Shown: piece after piece, positions 1 through 12,750 of the stretch | Layout of the letters: every line of letters begins with the position of its first letter | Numbering within the stretch: the first letter of the stretch is position 1 | Source of the DNA: Tubulanus polymorphus | Taxonomy: Eukaryota > Nemertea > Palaeonemertea > Tubulaniformes > Tubulanidae | NCBI RefSeq assembly: GCF_964204645.1 | Contig: NW_027437452.1 | Location: 1-64,000, forward strand | Length of the DNA stretch: 64,000 nt | Direction of reading: 5' to 3' | Notes under the pieces: model-generated | The model's database searches: none | What the model was told of the DNA's origin: nothing | Seen by the model: the letters and a program-made list of their open reading frames with translations, nothing else | Program-made: the position numbers and the translations under genes

Positions 1-1404
1 CATTTTCATTTATTTTTTCGATACGGGGAGAACTTGATGAGAAAACGTCTTCTCTAGGGCTGAACGACGTTTCCGGGTCGAAATGTATCGAAATGTGCTT
101 TTCCCAACGATTTGAGCGCTTTTGCGTATCGACATTTTCATTTTTTCGATACCGGGAAAACTTGATGAGAAAACGTCTTTTCTCGCGCTGAACGACGTTT
201 TCGGGTCGAAATGTGTCGAAAGGTGCTTTTCCCGTCGATTTGAGCGCTTTTGCGTATCGGCATTTTCATTTTTTCGATACGGGGAAAACTTGATGAGAAA
301 ATGTCTTTTCTCGCGCTGAACGACGTTTTCGGGTCGAAATGTATCGAAATGTGCTTTTCCGTTCGATTTGAGCGCTTTTGCGTATCGACATTTTCATTTT
401 TTCGATACGGGGAAAACTTGATGAGAAAACGTCTTTTCTCGCGCTGAACGACGTTTTCGGTTCGAAATGTGCTTTTCCCGTCGATTTGAGCGCTTTTGCG
501 TATCGACATTTTCATTTTTTCGATACTGGGAAAACTTGATGAGAAAACGTCTTTTCTCGCGCTGAACGACGTTTTTGGGTCGAAATGTGCTTTTCCCGTC
601 GATGTGAGCGCTTTTGCGCATCGACATTTTCATTTTTTCGATACGTGGAAAACTCGATGACAAAACGTCTTTTCTAGCGCTGAACGGCGTTTACGGGTCG
701 AAATGTGATTTTCCCGTCGATGTGAGCACTTTTGCGCATTGACATTTTCATTTTTTCTATACTGGGAAAACTTGATGAGAAAACGTCTTTTCTCGCGCTG
801 AACGACGTTTTTGGGTCGAAATGTGCTTTTCCCGTCGATGTGAGCGCTTTTGCGCATCGACATTTTCATTTTTTCGATACGTGGAAAACTCGATGACAAA
901 ACGTCTTTTCTCGCGCTGAACGACGTTTTTGGGTCGAAATGTGTCGAAATGTGGTTTTCCCATCGATTTGAGCGCTTTTGCGCATCGACAATTTCATTTT
1001 TTCGATACGGGGAAAACTTGATAAGAAAACGTCTTTTCTAGCGCTGAACGACGTTTTCGGGTCGAAATGTATCGAAATGTGCCTTTCCAGTCGATTTGAG
1101 CGCTTTTGCGTATCGACATTTTCATTTTTTCGATACTGGGAAAACTTGATGAGAAAACGTCTTTCTCGCGCTGAACGACGTTTTTGGTCGAAATGTATCG
1201 AAATATGCTTCTCCCCTCGATTTGAGCGCTTTTGCGCATCGACATTTTCATTTTTTCGATACGGTGAAAACTCGATGAGAAAACGTCTTTTCTCGCGCTG
1301 AACGACGTTTTCGGGTCGAAATGTATCGAAATGTGCTTTTCCAGTCGATTTGAGCGCTTTTGCGTATCGACATTTTCATTTTTTCGATACGGGGAAAACT
1401 TGAT
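1..1404. repeat. Satellite A array, left segment
   Basis: Head-to-tail tandem units of about 118 or 128 bp. The long form has a second copy of a 10-bp stretch (GTCGAAATGT or a variant such as ATCGAAATGT) next to the first. Landmarks in each unit are CATTTTCATTTTTTCGATAC, then GATGAGAAAACGTCTTTTCT, then CGCGCTGAACGACG, then GTCGAAATGTGC, then GATTTGAGCGCTTTTGCG. Single-base variants and small indels are frequent between neighbouring units, so this is an older, heterogeneous array. The array is cut by the left window edge and by the small insert that starts at 1405. Confidence 0.97.
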
Positions 1405-1598
1405 TGAATTTATTTGCAAAATAAATTGTTACAAAAAATATCGACACAATATACATTATATTCAGAGTAACAATATATAGTGCGAGGAGTAAGGAGAAGT
1501 CAAAATTTGACTTATACGAGTCCTTACCCCTCGGTCAACAATCACACTCACATGCACTCATCACTTACACATACACGCACATTCGTTACAAGTTACAA
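1405..1598. mobile_element. ~194-bp LTR-like or MITE-like insert in satellite A
   Basis: The satellite unit stops within ACTTGAT and resumes at GATGAGAAAACG. The 194 bp between are AT-rich and unrelated to the satellite. GAT sits on both sides (1402-1404 and 1599-1601), consistent with a 3-bp target duplication, or a 4-bp one with one mismatch (TGAT/AGAT). Positions 1405-1597 begin TG and end CA. On the minus strand an AATAAA lies near the end (1409-1414), so a small solo LTR in minus orientation is one reading. A MITE or SINE fragment is not excluded. There is no coding capacity and only a weak terminal inverted repeat. I do not recognise the family. Confidence 0.6.
1483..1533. repeat. Imperfect palindrome inside the small insert
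   Basis: The left arm has CGAGG, GTAAGGA and AGTCAAA in order; the right arm has their complements TTTGACT, TCCTTAC and CCTCG in reverse order. One mismatch (A versus G) separates CGAGG from GTAAGGA. The bulge between GTAAGGA and AGTCAAA is asymmetric. The palindrome occupies about a quarter of the insert and would fold as a long hairpin in either transcript. Confidence 0.8.
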
Positions 1599-2888
1599 GA
1601 TGAGAAAACGTCTTTTCTCGCGCTGAACGACGTTTTCGGGTCGAAATGTATCGAAATGTGCTTTTCCCGTCGATTTGAGCGCTTTTGCGTATCGGCATTT
1701 TCATTTTTTCGATACGGGGAAAACTCGATGAGTAAACGTCTTTTCTTGCGCTGAACGACGTTTTCGGTTCGAAATGTGCTTTTCCCGTCGATTTGAGCGC
1801 TTTTGCGTATCGACATTTTCATTTTTCGATACGGGGAAAACTTCATGAGAAAACGTCTTTTCTCGCGCTGAACGACGTTTTCGGGTCGAAATGTATCGAA
1901 ATGTGCTTTTCCCGTCGATTTGAGCGCTTTTGCGTATCGACATTTTCATTTTTTCGATACTGGGAAAACGTGATGAGAAAACGTCTTTTCTCGCGCTGAA
2001 CGACGTTTTTGGGTCGAAATGTGCTTTTCCCGTCGATGTGAGCGCTTTTGCGCATCGACATTTTCATTTTTTCGATACGGGGAAAACTTGATAAGAAAAC
2101 GTCTTTTCTAGCGCTGAACGACGTTTTCGGGTCGAAATGTATCGAAATGTGCTTTTGCCGTCGATTTGAGTGCTTTTGCGTATCGACATTTTCATTTTTT
2201 CGATACTGGGAAAACTTGATGAGAAAACGTCTTTTCTCGCGCTGAACGACGTTTTCGGGTCGAAATGTATCGAAATGTGCTTTTCCCGTCGATTTTAGCG
2301 CTTTTGCGTATCGGCATTTTCATTTTTTTCGATACGGGGAAAACTTGATGAGAAAACGTCTTTTCTCGCGCTGAACGACGTTTTTGGGTCGAAATGTGTC
2401 GAAATGTGCTTTTTCCGTCGATTTGAGCGCTTTTGCGCATCGACAATTTCATTTTTTCGATACGGAGAAGATCTGATGAGAAAACGTCTTTTCTCGCGCT
2501 GAACGACGTTTTCGGGTCGAAATGTGCTTTTCCCGTCGATTTGAGCGCTTTTGCGTATCGGCATTTTCATTTTTTTCGATACGGGGAAAACTTGATGAGA
2601 AAACGTCTTTTCTCGCGCTGAACGACGTTTTTGGGTCGAAATGTGTCGAAATGTGCTTTTTCCGTCGATTTGAGCGCTTTTGCGCATCGACAATTTCATC
2701 TTTTCGATACGGAGAAGATCTGATGAGAAAACGTCTTTTCTCGCGCTGAACGACGTTTTCGGGTCGAAATGTGCTTTTCCCGTCGATTGGAGCGCTTTTG
2801 CGTGTCGACATTTTCATTTTTTCGATACGGGGAAAACTTGATGAGAAAACGTCTTTTCTTGCGCTGAACGGCGTTTACGGGTCGAAAT

Positions 2889-3481
2889 GTGATTTTCCCG
2901 TCAGTTGGAGCGCTTTTGCGTGTCGACATTTTCATTTTTTCGATACGGAGAAGATCTGATGAGAAAACGTCTTTTCTCGCGCTTTACGACGTTTTCGGGT
3001 CGAAATGTGCTTTTCCCGTCGATTTGAGCATTTTTGCGCATCGACATTTTCATTTCTTCGATACGGGGAAAACTTGATGAGAAAACGTCTTTTTTTGCGC
3101 TGAAAGATGTTTTCTGGTCGAAATGTACTTTTCCCGTCAATTTGTGCGCTTTTGCGCATCGACATTTTCATTTATTTTTTCGATACGGGGAGAACTTGAT
3201 GAGAAAACGTCTTCTCTAGGGCTGAACGACGTTTCCGGGTCGAAATGTATCGAAATGTGCTTTTCCCGACGATTTGAGCGCTTTTGCGTATCGACATTTT
3301 CATTTTTTCGATACCGGGAAAACTTGATGAGAAAACGTCTTTTCTCGCGCTGAACGACGTTTTCGGGTCGAAATGTGTCGAAAGGTGCTTTTCCCGTCGA
3401 TTTGAGCGCTTTTGCGTATCGGCATTTTCATTTTTTCGATACGGGGAAAACTTGATGAGAAAACGTCTTTTCTCGCGCTGA
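2889..3481. repeat. Higher-order satellite block, copy 1 (offset 2207 bp)
   Basis: This run of units reappears at 5096-5688, exactly 2207 bp downstream. It includes the unusual run CATTTATTTTTTCG, the CTTCTCTAGGGC variant, and the diverged unit with GAAAGATGTTTTCTGG. The window starts at the same CATTTATTTTTTCG point, so a third copy begins at position 1. The conserved variant order shows that the duplicated object is a multi-unit block, not single monomers. Confidence 0.85.
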
Positions 3482-5095
3482 ACGACGTTTTCGGGTCGAA
3501 ATGTATCGAAATGTGCTTTTCCGTTCGATTTGAGCGCTTTTGCGTATCGACATTTTCATTTTTTCGATACGGGGAAAACTAGATGAGAAAACGTCTTTTC
3601 TCGCGCTGAACGACGTTTTCGGTTCGAAATGTGCTTTTCCCGTCGATTTGAGCGCTTTTGCGTATCGACATTTTCATTTTTTCGATACTGGGAAAACTTG
3701 ATGAGAAAACGTCTTTCTCGCGCATAATGACGTTTCTGGGTCGAAATGTGCTTTTCTCGTCGATATAAGCGCTTTTGCGTATCGACATTTTCATTTTTTC
3801 GATACTGGGAAAACTTGATGAGAAAACGTCTTTTCTCGCGCTGAACGACGTTTTTGGGTCAAAATGTGCTTTTCCCGTCGATGTGAGCGCTTTTGCGCAT
3901 CGACATTTTCATTTTTTCGATACGTGGAAAACTCGATGACAAAACGTCTTTTCTCGCGCTGAACGACGTTTTTGGGTCGAAATGTGCTTTTCCCATCGAT
4001 TTGAGCGCTTTTGCGCATCGACAATTTCATTTTTTCGATACGGGGAAAACTTGATAAGAAAACGTCTTTTCTAGCGCTGAACGACGTTTTCGGGTCGAAA
4101 TGTATCGAAATGTGCCTTTCCAGTCGATTTGAGCGCTTTTGCGTATCGACATTTTCATTTTTTCGATACTGGGAAAACTTGATGAGAAAACGTCTTTCAC
4201 GCGCTGAACGACGTTTTTGGGTCGAAATGTATCGAAATGTGCTTTTCCCGTCGATTTGAGCGCTTTTGCGTATCGACATTTTCATTTTTTCGATACTGGG
4301 AAAACGTGATGAGAAAACGTCTTTTCTCGCGCTGAACGACGTTTTTGGGTCGAAATGTGCTTTTCCCGTCGATGTGAGCGCTTTTGCGCATCGACATTTT
4401 CATTTTTTCGATACGGGGAAAACTTGATAAGAAAACGTCTTTTCTAGCGCTGAACGACGTTTTCGGGTCGAAATGTATCGAAATGTGCTTTTGCCGTCGA
4501 TTTGAGTGCTTTTGCGTATCGACATTTTCATTTTTTCGATACTGGGAAAACTTGATGAGAAAACGTCTTTTCTCGCGCTGAACGACGTTTTCGGGTCGAA
4601 ATGTATCGAAATGTGCTTTTCCCGTCGATTTTAGCGCTTGTGCGTATCGGCATTTTCATTTTTTTCGATACGGGGAAAACTTGATGAGAAAACGTCTTTT
4701 CTCGCGCTGAACGACGTTTTTGGGTCGAAATGTGTCGAAATGTGCTTTTTCCGTCGATTTGAGCGCTTTTGCGCATCGACAATTTCATTTTTTCGATACG
4801 AAGAAGATCTGATGAGAAAACGTCTTTTCTCGCGCTGAACGACGTTTTCGGGTCGAAATGTGCTTTTCCCGTCGATTGGAGCGCTTTTGCGTGTCGACAT
4901 TTTCATTTTTTCGATACGGGGAAAACTTGATGAGAAAACGTCTTTTCTCGCGCTGAACGACGTTTCTGGGTCGAAATGTGCTTTTCCCGTCGATTTGAGC
5001 GCTTTTGCGCATCGACAATTTCATTTTTACGATACGGAGAAAACTTGATGAGAAAACGTCTTTTCTTGCGCTGAACGGCGTTTACGGGTCGAAAT

Positions 5096-5688
5096 GTGAT
5101 TTTCCCGTCAGTTGGAGCGCTTTTGCGTGTCGACATTTTCATTTTTTCGATACGGAGAAGATCTGATGAGAAAACGTCTTTTCTCGCGCTTTACGACGTT
5201 TTCGGGTCGAAATGTGCTTTTCCCGTCGATTTGAGCATTTTTGCGCATCGACATTTTCATTTCTTCGATACGGGGAAAACTTGATGAGAAAACGTCTTTT
5301 TTTGCGCTGAAACATGTTTTCTGGTCGAAATGTACTTTTCCCGTCAATTTGTGCGCTTTTGCGCATCGACATTTTCATTTATTTTTTCGATACGGGGAGA
5401 ACTTGATGAGAAAACGTCTTCTCTAGGGCTGAACGACGTTTCCGGGTCGAAATGTATCGAAATGTGCTTTTCCCGACGATTTGACCGCTTTTGCGTATCG
5501 ACATTTTCATTTTTTCGATACCGGGAAAACTTGATGAGAAAACGTCTTTTCTCGCGCTGAACGACGTTTTCGGGTCGAAATGTGTCGAAAGGTGCTTTTC
5601 CCGTCGATTTGAGCGCTTTTGCGTATCGGCATTTTCATTTTTTCGATACGGGGAAAACTTGATGAGAAAACGTCTTTTCTCGCGCTGA
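5096..5688. repeat. Higher-order satellite block, copy 2 (offset 2207 bp)
   Basis: Counterpart of 2889-3481, carrying the same variants in the same order. It differs by a few substitutions, for example GAAACATG in place of GAAAGATG in the diverged unit and GACCGC in place of GAGCGC near 5484. Confidence 0.85.
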
Positions 5689-8159
5689 ACGACGTTTTCG
5701 GGTCGAAATGTATCGAAATGTGCTTTTCCGTTCGATTTGAGCGCTTTTGCGTATCGACATTTTCATTTTTTCGATACGGGGAAAACTTGATGAGAAAACG
5801 TCTTTTCTCGCGCTGAACGACGTTTTCGGTTCGAAATGTGCTTTTCCCGTCGATTTGAGCGCTTTTGCGTATCGAAATTTTCATTTTTTCGATACTGGGA
5901 AAACTTGATGAGAAAACGTCTTTTCTCGCGCATAATGACGTTTCTGGGTCGAAATGTGCTTTTCTCGTCGATTTGAGCGCTTTTGCGTATCGACATTTTC
6001 ATTTTTTCGATACTGGGAAAACTTGATGAGAAAACGTCTTTTCTCGCGCTGAACGACGTTTTTGGGTCGAAATGTGCTTTTCCCGTCGATGTGAGCGCTT
6101 TTGCGCATCGACATTTTCTTTTTTTCGATACGTGGAAAACTCGATGACAAAACGTCTTTTCTCGCGCTGAACGACGTTTTTGGGTCGAAATGTGTCGAAA
6201 TGTGCTTTTCCCGTCGATTTGAGCGCTTTTGCGCATCGACAATTTCATTTTTTCGATACGGGGAAAACTTGATAAGAAAACGTCTTTTCTAGCGCTGAAC
6301 GACGTTTTCGGGTCGAAATGTATCGAAATGTGCCTTTCCAGTCGATTTGAGCGCTTTTGCGTATCGACATTTTCATTTTTTCGATACGGGGAAAACTTGA
6401 TGAGAAAACGTCTTTTCTCGCGCTGAACGACGTTTTTGGGTCGAAATGTGTCGAAATGTGCTTTTCCCGTCGATTTGAGCGCTTTTGCGCATCGACAATT
6501 TCATTTTTTCGATACGGAGAAAACTTGATGAGAAAACGTCTTTTCTCGCGCTAAACGACGTTTTCGGGTCGAAATGTGCTTTTGCCGTCGATTTTAGCGC
6601 TTTTGCGTATCGATGTTTTCATTTTTTCGATATGGGGAAGATCTGATGAAAAAACGTCTTTTCTCGCGCTTTACGACGTTTTCGGGTCAAAATGTGCTTT
6701 TCCCGTCGATTTGAGCATTTTTGCGCATCGACATTTTCATTTCTTCGATACGGGGAGAACTTGATGAGAAAACGTCTTTTCTCGCGCTGAGCGACGTTTA
6801 CGGGTCGAAATGTATCGAAATGTGCTTTTCCCGACGATTTGAGCGCTTTTGCGTATCGACATTTTCATTTTTTCGATACGGGGAAAACTTGATGAGAAAA
6901 CGTCTTTTCTCGCGCTGAACGACGTTTTCGGGTCGAAATGTGTCGAAAGGTGCTTTTCCCGTCGATTTGAGCGCTTTTGCGTATCGGCATTTTCATTTTT
7001 TCGATACGGGGAAAACTTGATGAGAAAACGTCTTTTCTAGCGCTGAACGACGTTTACGGGTCGAAATGTGCTTTTTTTCGTCGATTTGAGCGCTTTTGCG
7101 TATCGACATTTTCATTTTTTCGATACGTGGAAAACTCGATGAGAAAACGTCTTTTCTCGCGCTGAACGACGTTTTTGGGTCGAAATGTGTCGAAATGTGC
7201 TTTTCCCGTCGATTTGAGCGCTTTTGCGCATCGACAATTTCATTTTTTCGATACGGGGAAAAATTGATGAGAAAACGTCTTTTCTCGCGCTGAACGACGT
7301 TTCTGGGTCGAAATGTGCTTTTCCCGTCGATTTGAGCGCTTTTGCGCATCGATATTTTCATTTTTTCGATATGGGGAAGATCTGATGAGAAAACGTCTTT
7401 TCTCGCGCTTAACGACGTTTTCGGGTCGAAATGTGCTTTTCCCGTCGATTTGAGCGCTTTTGCGTATCGGCATTTTCATTTTTTCGATACGGAGAAAACT
7501 TGATGAGAAAACGTCTTTTCTCGCGCTGAACGACGTTTTTGGGTCGAAATGTGTCGAAATGTGCTTTTTCCGTCGATTTGACCGCTTTTGCGCATCGACA
7601 ATTTCATTTTTTCGATACGGAGAAAACTTGATGAGAAAACGTCTTTTCTCGCGCTGAACGACGTTTTCGGGTCGAAATGTATCGAAATGTGCTTTTCCGT
7701 TCGATTTGAGCGCTTTTGCGTATCGGCATTTTCATTTTTTCGATACGGAGAAAACTTGATGAGAAAACGTCTTTTCTCGCGCTTAACGACGTTTTCGGGT
7801 CGAAATGTGCTTTTCCCGTCGATTTGAGCATTTTTGCGCATCGACATTTTCATTTCTTCGATACGGGGAAAACTTGATGAGAAAACGTCTTTTTTGCGCT
7901 GAAAGATGTTTTCTGGTCAAAATGTACTTTTCCCGTCAATTTGTGCGCTTTTGCGTATCGGCGTTTTCATTTTTTCGATACGGAGAAAACTTGATGAGAA
8001 AACGTCTTTTCTCGCGCTTAACGACGTTTTCGGGTCGAAATGTGCTTTTCCCGTCGATTTGAGCGCTTTTGCGTATCGACATTTTCATTTTTTCGATACG
8101 GGGAAAACTTGTTGAGAAAACGTCTTTTCTAGCGCTGAACGACGTTTTCGGGTCGAAAT

Positions 8160-11100
8160 GTGCTTTTCCCGTCGATTTTAGCGCTTTTGCGTATCGATGT
8201 TTTCATTTTTTCGATATGGGAAAGATCTGATGAAAAAACGTCTTTTCTCGCGCTTTACGACGTTTTCGGGTCAAAATGTGCTTTTCCCGTCGATTTGAGC
8301 ATTTTTGCGCATCGACATTTTCTTTTCTTCGATACGGGGAGAACTTGATGAGAAAACGTCTTTTCTCGCGCTGAACGACGTTTACGGGTCGAAATGTATC
8401 GAAATGTGCTTTTCCCGACGATTTGAGCGCTTTTGCGTATCGACATTTTCATTTTTTCGATACGGGGAAAACTTGATGAGAAAACGTCTTTTCTAGCGCT
8501 GAACGACGTTTACGGGTCGAAATGTGCTTTTTTTCGTCGATTTGAGCGCTTTTGCGTATCGACATTTTCATTTTTTCGATACGTGGAAAACTCGATGAGA
8601 AAACGTCTTTTCTCGCGCTGAACGACGATTTTGGGTCGAAATGTGTCGAAATGTGCTTTTCCCGTCGATTTGAGCGCTTTTTGCGTATCGGCATTTTCAT
8701 TTTTTCGATACGGAGAAAACTTGATGAGAAAACGTCATTTCTCGCGCTGAACGACGTTTTTGGGTCGAAATGTGTCGAAATGTGCTTTTTCCGTCGATTT
8801 GACCGCTTTTGCGCATCGACAATTTCATTTTTTCGATACGGGGAAAACTTGATGAGAAAACGTCTTTTCTCGCGCTGAACGACGTTTTCGGGTCGAAATG
8901 TATCGAAATGTGCTTTTCCGTTCGAATTGAGCGCTTTTGCGTATCGACATTTTCATTTCATCGATACGGGGAAAACTTGATGAGAAAACGTCTTTTTTTG
9001 CGCAGAAAGATGTTTTCTGGTCGAAATGTACTTTTCCCGTCAATTTGTGCGCTTTTGCGCATCGACATTTTCATTTTTTCGATACGGGGAGAACTTGATA
9101 AGAAAACGTCTTCTCTAGGGCTGAACGACGTTTCCGGGTCGAAATGTATCGAAATGTGCTTTTCCCGACGATTTGAGCGCTTTTGCGTATCGACATTTTC
9201 ATTTTTTCGATACCGGGAAAACTTGATGAGAAAACGTCTTTTCTCGCGCTGAACGACGTTTTCGGGTCGAAATGTGTCGAAAGGTGCTTTTCCCGTCGAT
9301 TTGAGCGCTTTTGCGTATCGGCATTTTCATTTTTTCGATACGGGGAAAACTTGATGAGAAAACGTCTTTTCTCGCGCTGAACGACGTTTTCGGGTCGAAA
9401 TGTATCGAAATGTGCTTTTCCGTTCGATTTGAGCGCTTTTGCGTATCGACATTTTCATTTTTTCGATACGGGGAAAACTTGATGAGAAAACGTCTTTTCT
9501 CGCGCTGAACGACGTTTTCGGGTCGAAATGTGCTTTTCCCGTCGATTTGAGCGCTTTTGCGTATCGGCATTTTCATTTTTTCGATACGGGGAAAACTTGA
9601 TGAGAAAACGTCTTTTCTCGCGCTGAACGACGTTTTCGGGTCGAAATATGCTTTTCCCGTCGATTTGAGCGCTTTTGCGTATCGACATTTTCATTTTTTC
9701 GATACTGGGAAAACTTGATGAGAAAACGTCTTTTCTCGCGCATAATGACGTTTCTGGGTCGAAATGTGCTTTTCTCGTCGATTTGAGCGCTTTTGCGTAT
9801 CGACATTTTCATTTTTTCGATACTGGGAAAACTTGATGAGAAAACGTCTTTTGTCGCGCTGAACGACGTTTTTGGGTCGAAATGTGCTTTTCCCGTCGAT
9901 GTGAGCGCTTTTGCGCATCGACATTTTCATTTTTTCGACACGTGGAAAACTCGATGAGAAAACGTCTTTTCTCGCGCTGAACGACGTTTTTGGGTCGAAA
10001 TGTGTCGAAATGTGCTTTTCCCGTCGATTTGAGCGCTTTTGCGCATCGACAATTTCATTTTTTCGATACGGGGAAAACTTGATAAGAAAACGTCTTTTCT
10101 AGCGCTGAACGACGTTTTCGGGTCGAAATGTATCGAAATGTGCTTTTCCCGTCGATTTGAGCGCTTTTGCGCATCGACAATTTCATTTTTACGATACGGA
10201 GAAAACTTGATGAGAAAACGTCTTTTCTTGCGCTGAACGACGTTTTTGGGTCGAAATGTGCTTCTCCCGTCGATTTGAGCGCTTTTGCTTATCGATATTT
10301 TCATTTTTTCGATATGGGGAAGATCTGATGAAAAAACGTCTTTTCTCGCGCTTTACGACGTTTTCGGGTCGAAATGTGCTTTTCCCGTCGATTTGAGCAT
10401 TTTTGGGCATCGACATTTTCATTTCTTCGATACGGGGAAAACTTGATGAGAAAACGTCTTTTTTTTGCGCTGAAAGATGTTTTCTGGTCGAAATGTACTT
10501 TTCCCGTCAATTTGTGCGCTTTTGCGCATCGACATTTTCATTTTTTCGATACGGGGAGAACTTGATGAGAAAACGTCTTCTCTAGGGCTGAACGACGTTT
10601 CCGGGTCGAAATGTATCGAAATGTGCTTTTCCCGACGATTTGAGCGCTTTTGCGTATCGACATTTTCATTTTTTCGATACCGGGAAAACAAACTTGATGA
10701 GAAAACGTCTTTTCTCGCGCTGAACGACGTTTTCGGGTCGAAATGTGTCGAAAGGTGCTTTTCCCGTCGATTTGAGCGCTTTTGCGTATCGGCATTTTCA
10801 TTTTTTCGATACGGGAAAACTTGATGAGAAACGTCTTTTCTCGCGCTGAACGACGTTTTCGGGTCGAAATGTATCGAAATGTGCTTTTCCGTTCGATTTG
10901 AGCGCTTTTGCGTATCGACATTTTCATTTTTTCGATACGGGGAAAACTTGATGAGAAAACGTCTTTTCTCGCGCTGAACGACGTTTTTGGGTCGAAATGT
11001 GCTTTTCCGTCGATTTGAGCGCTTTTGCGTATCGACATTTTCCTTTTTTTCGATACTGGGAAAACTTGATGAGAAAACGTCTTTTCTCGCGCATAATGAC

Positions 11101-12750
11101 GTTTCTGGGTCGAAATGTGCTTTTCTCGTCGATTTGAGCGCTTTTGCGTATCGACATTTTCATTTTTTCGATACTGGGAAAACTTGATGAGAAACGTCTT
11201 TTCTCGCGCTGAACGACGTTTTTGGGTCGAAATGTGCTTTTCCCGTCGATGTGAGCGCTTTTGTGCATCGATATTTTCATTTTTTCGACACGTGGAAAAC
11301 TCGATGAGAAAACGTCTTTTCTCGCGCTGAACGACGTTTTTGGGTCGAAATGTGTCGAAATGTGCTTTTCCCGTCGATTTGAGCGCTTTTGCGCATCGAC
11401 AATTTCATTTTTTCGATACGGGGAAAACTTGATAAGAAAACGTCTTTTCTAGCGCTGAACGACGTTTTCGGGTCGAAATGTATCGAAATGTGCTTTTCCC
11501 GTCGATTTGAGTGCTTTTGCGCATCGACAATTTCATTTTTTCGATACGGGGAAAACTTGATGAGAAAACGTCTTTTCTCGCGCTGAACGACGTTTCTCGG
11601 TCGAAATGTGCTTTTCCCGTCGATTTGAGCGCTTTTGCGCATCGATATTTTCATTTTTTCGATATGGGGAAGATCTGATGAGAAAACGTCTTTTCTCGCG
11701 CTTAACGACGTTTTCGGGTAGAAATGTGCTTTACCCGTCGATTTGAGCGCTTTTGCGTATCGGCATTTTCATTTTTTCGATACGGAGAAAACTTGATGAA
11801 AAAACGTCTTTTCTCGCGCTGAACGACGTTTTTGGGTCGAAATGTGTCGAAATGTGCTTTTTCCGTCGATTTGACCGCTTGGTGAAAACTTGATAAGAAA
11901 ACGTCTTTTCTAGCGCTGAACGACGTTTTCGGGTCGAAATGTATCGAAATGTGCTTTTCCCGTCGATTTGAGCGCTTTTGCCTATCGACATTTTCATTTT
12001 TTCGATACTGGGAAAACTTGATGTGAAAACGTCTTTTCTCGCGCTGAACGACGTTTTTGGGTCGAAATGTGCTTTTCCCGTCGATGTGAGCGCTTTTGCG
12101 CATCGACAATTTCATTTTTTCGACACGTGGAAAACTCGATGAGAAAACGTCTTTTCTCGCGCTGAACGACGTTTTTGGGTCGAAATGTGTCGAAATGTGC
12201 TTTTCCCGTCGATTTGAGCGCTTTTGCGCATCGACAATTTCTTTTTTTCGATACGGGGAAAACTTGATAAGAAAACGTCTTTCCTCGCGCTGAACGACGT
12301 TTTCGGGTCGAAATGTATCGAAATGTGCTTTTCCCGTCGATTTGAGCGCTTTTGCGTATCGACCTTTTCATTTTTTTGATACTGGGAAAACTTGATAAGA
12401 AAACGTCTTTTCTTGCGCTGAACGACGTTTTCGGGTCGAAATGTATCGAAATGTGCTTTTCCCGTCGATTTGAGCGCTTTTGCGCATCGACAATTTCATT
12501 TTTTCGATACGGGGAAAACTTGATGAGAAAACGTCTTTTCTCGCGCTGAACGACGTTTCTGGGTCGAAATGTGCTTTTCCCGTCGATTTGAGCGCTTTTG
12601 CGCATCGATATTTTCATTTTTTCGATATGGGGAAGATCTGATGAGAAACGTCTTTTCTCGCGCTTAACGACGTTTTCGGGTCGAAATGTGCTTTTCCCGT
12701 CGATTTGAGCGCTTTTGCGTATCGGCATTTTCATTTTTTCGATACGGGGA
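8160..12750. repeat. Large duplicated satellite block, copy 1
   Basis: About 4.6 kb of satellite A whose unit order and private variants recur near 17948-22780. The offset is 9788 bp at the left end, 10150 bp in the middle and about 10031 bp at the right. It steps where one copy has gained or lost one or a few units. Diagnostic shared features include the CATTTCATCGATACGG unit (8956 and 19106), the CTTCTCTAGGGC units, and a truncated unit reading GACCGCTTGGTGAAAAC (11873 and 21904). Confidence 0.85.
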
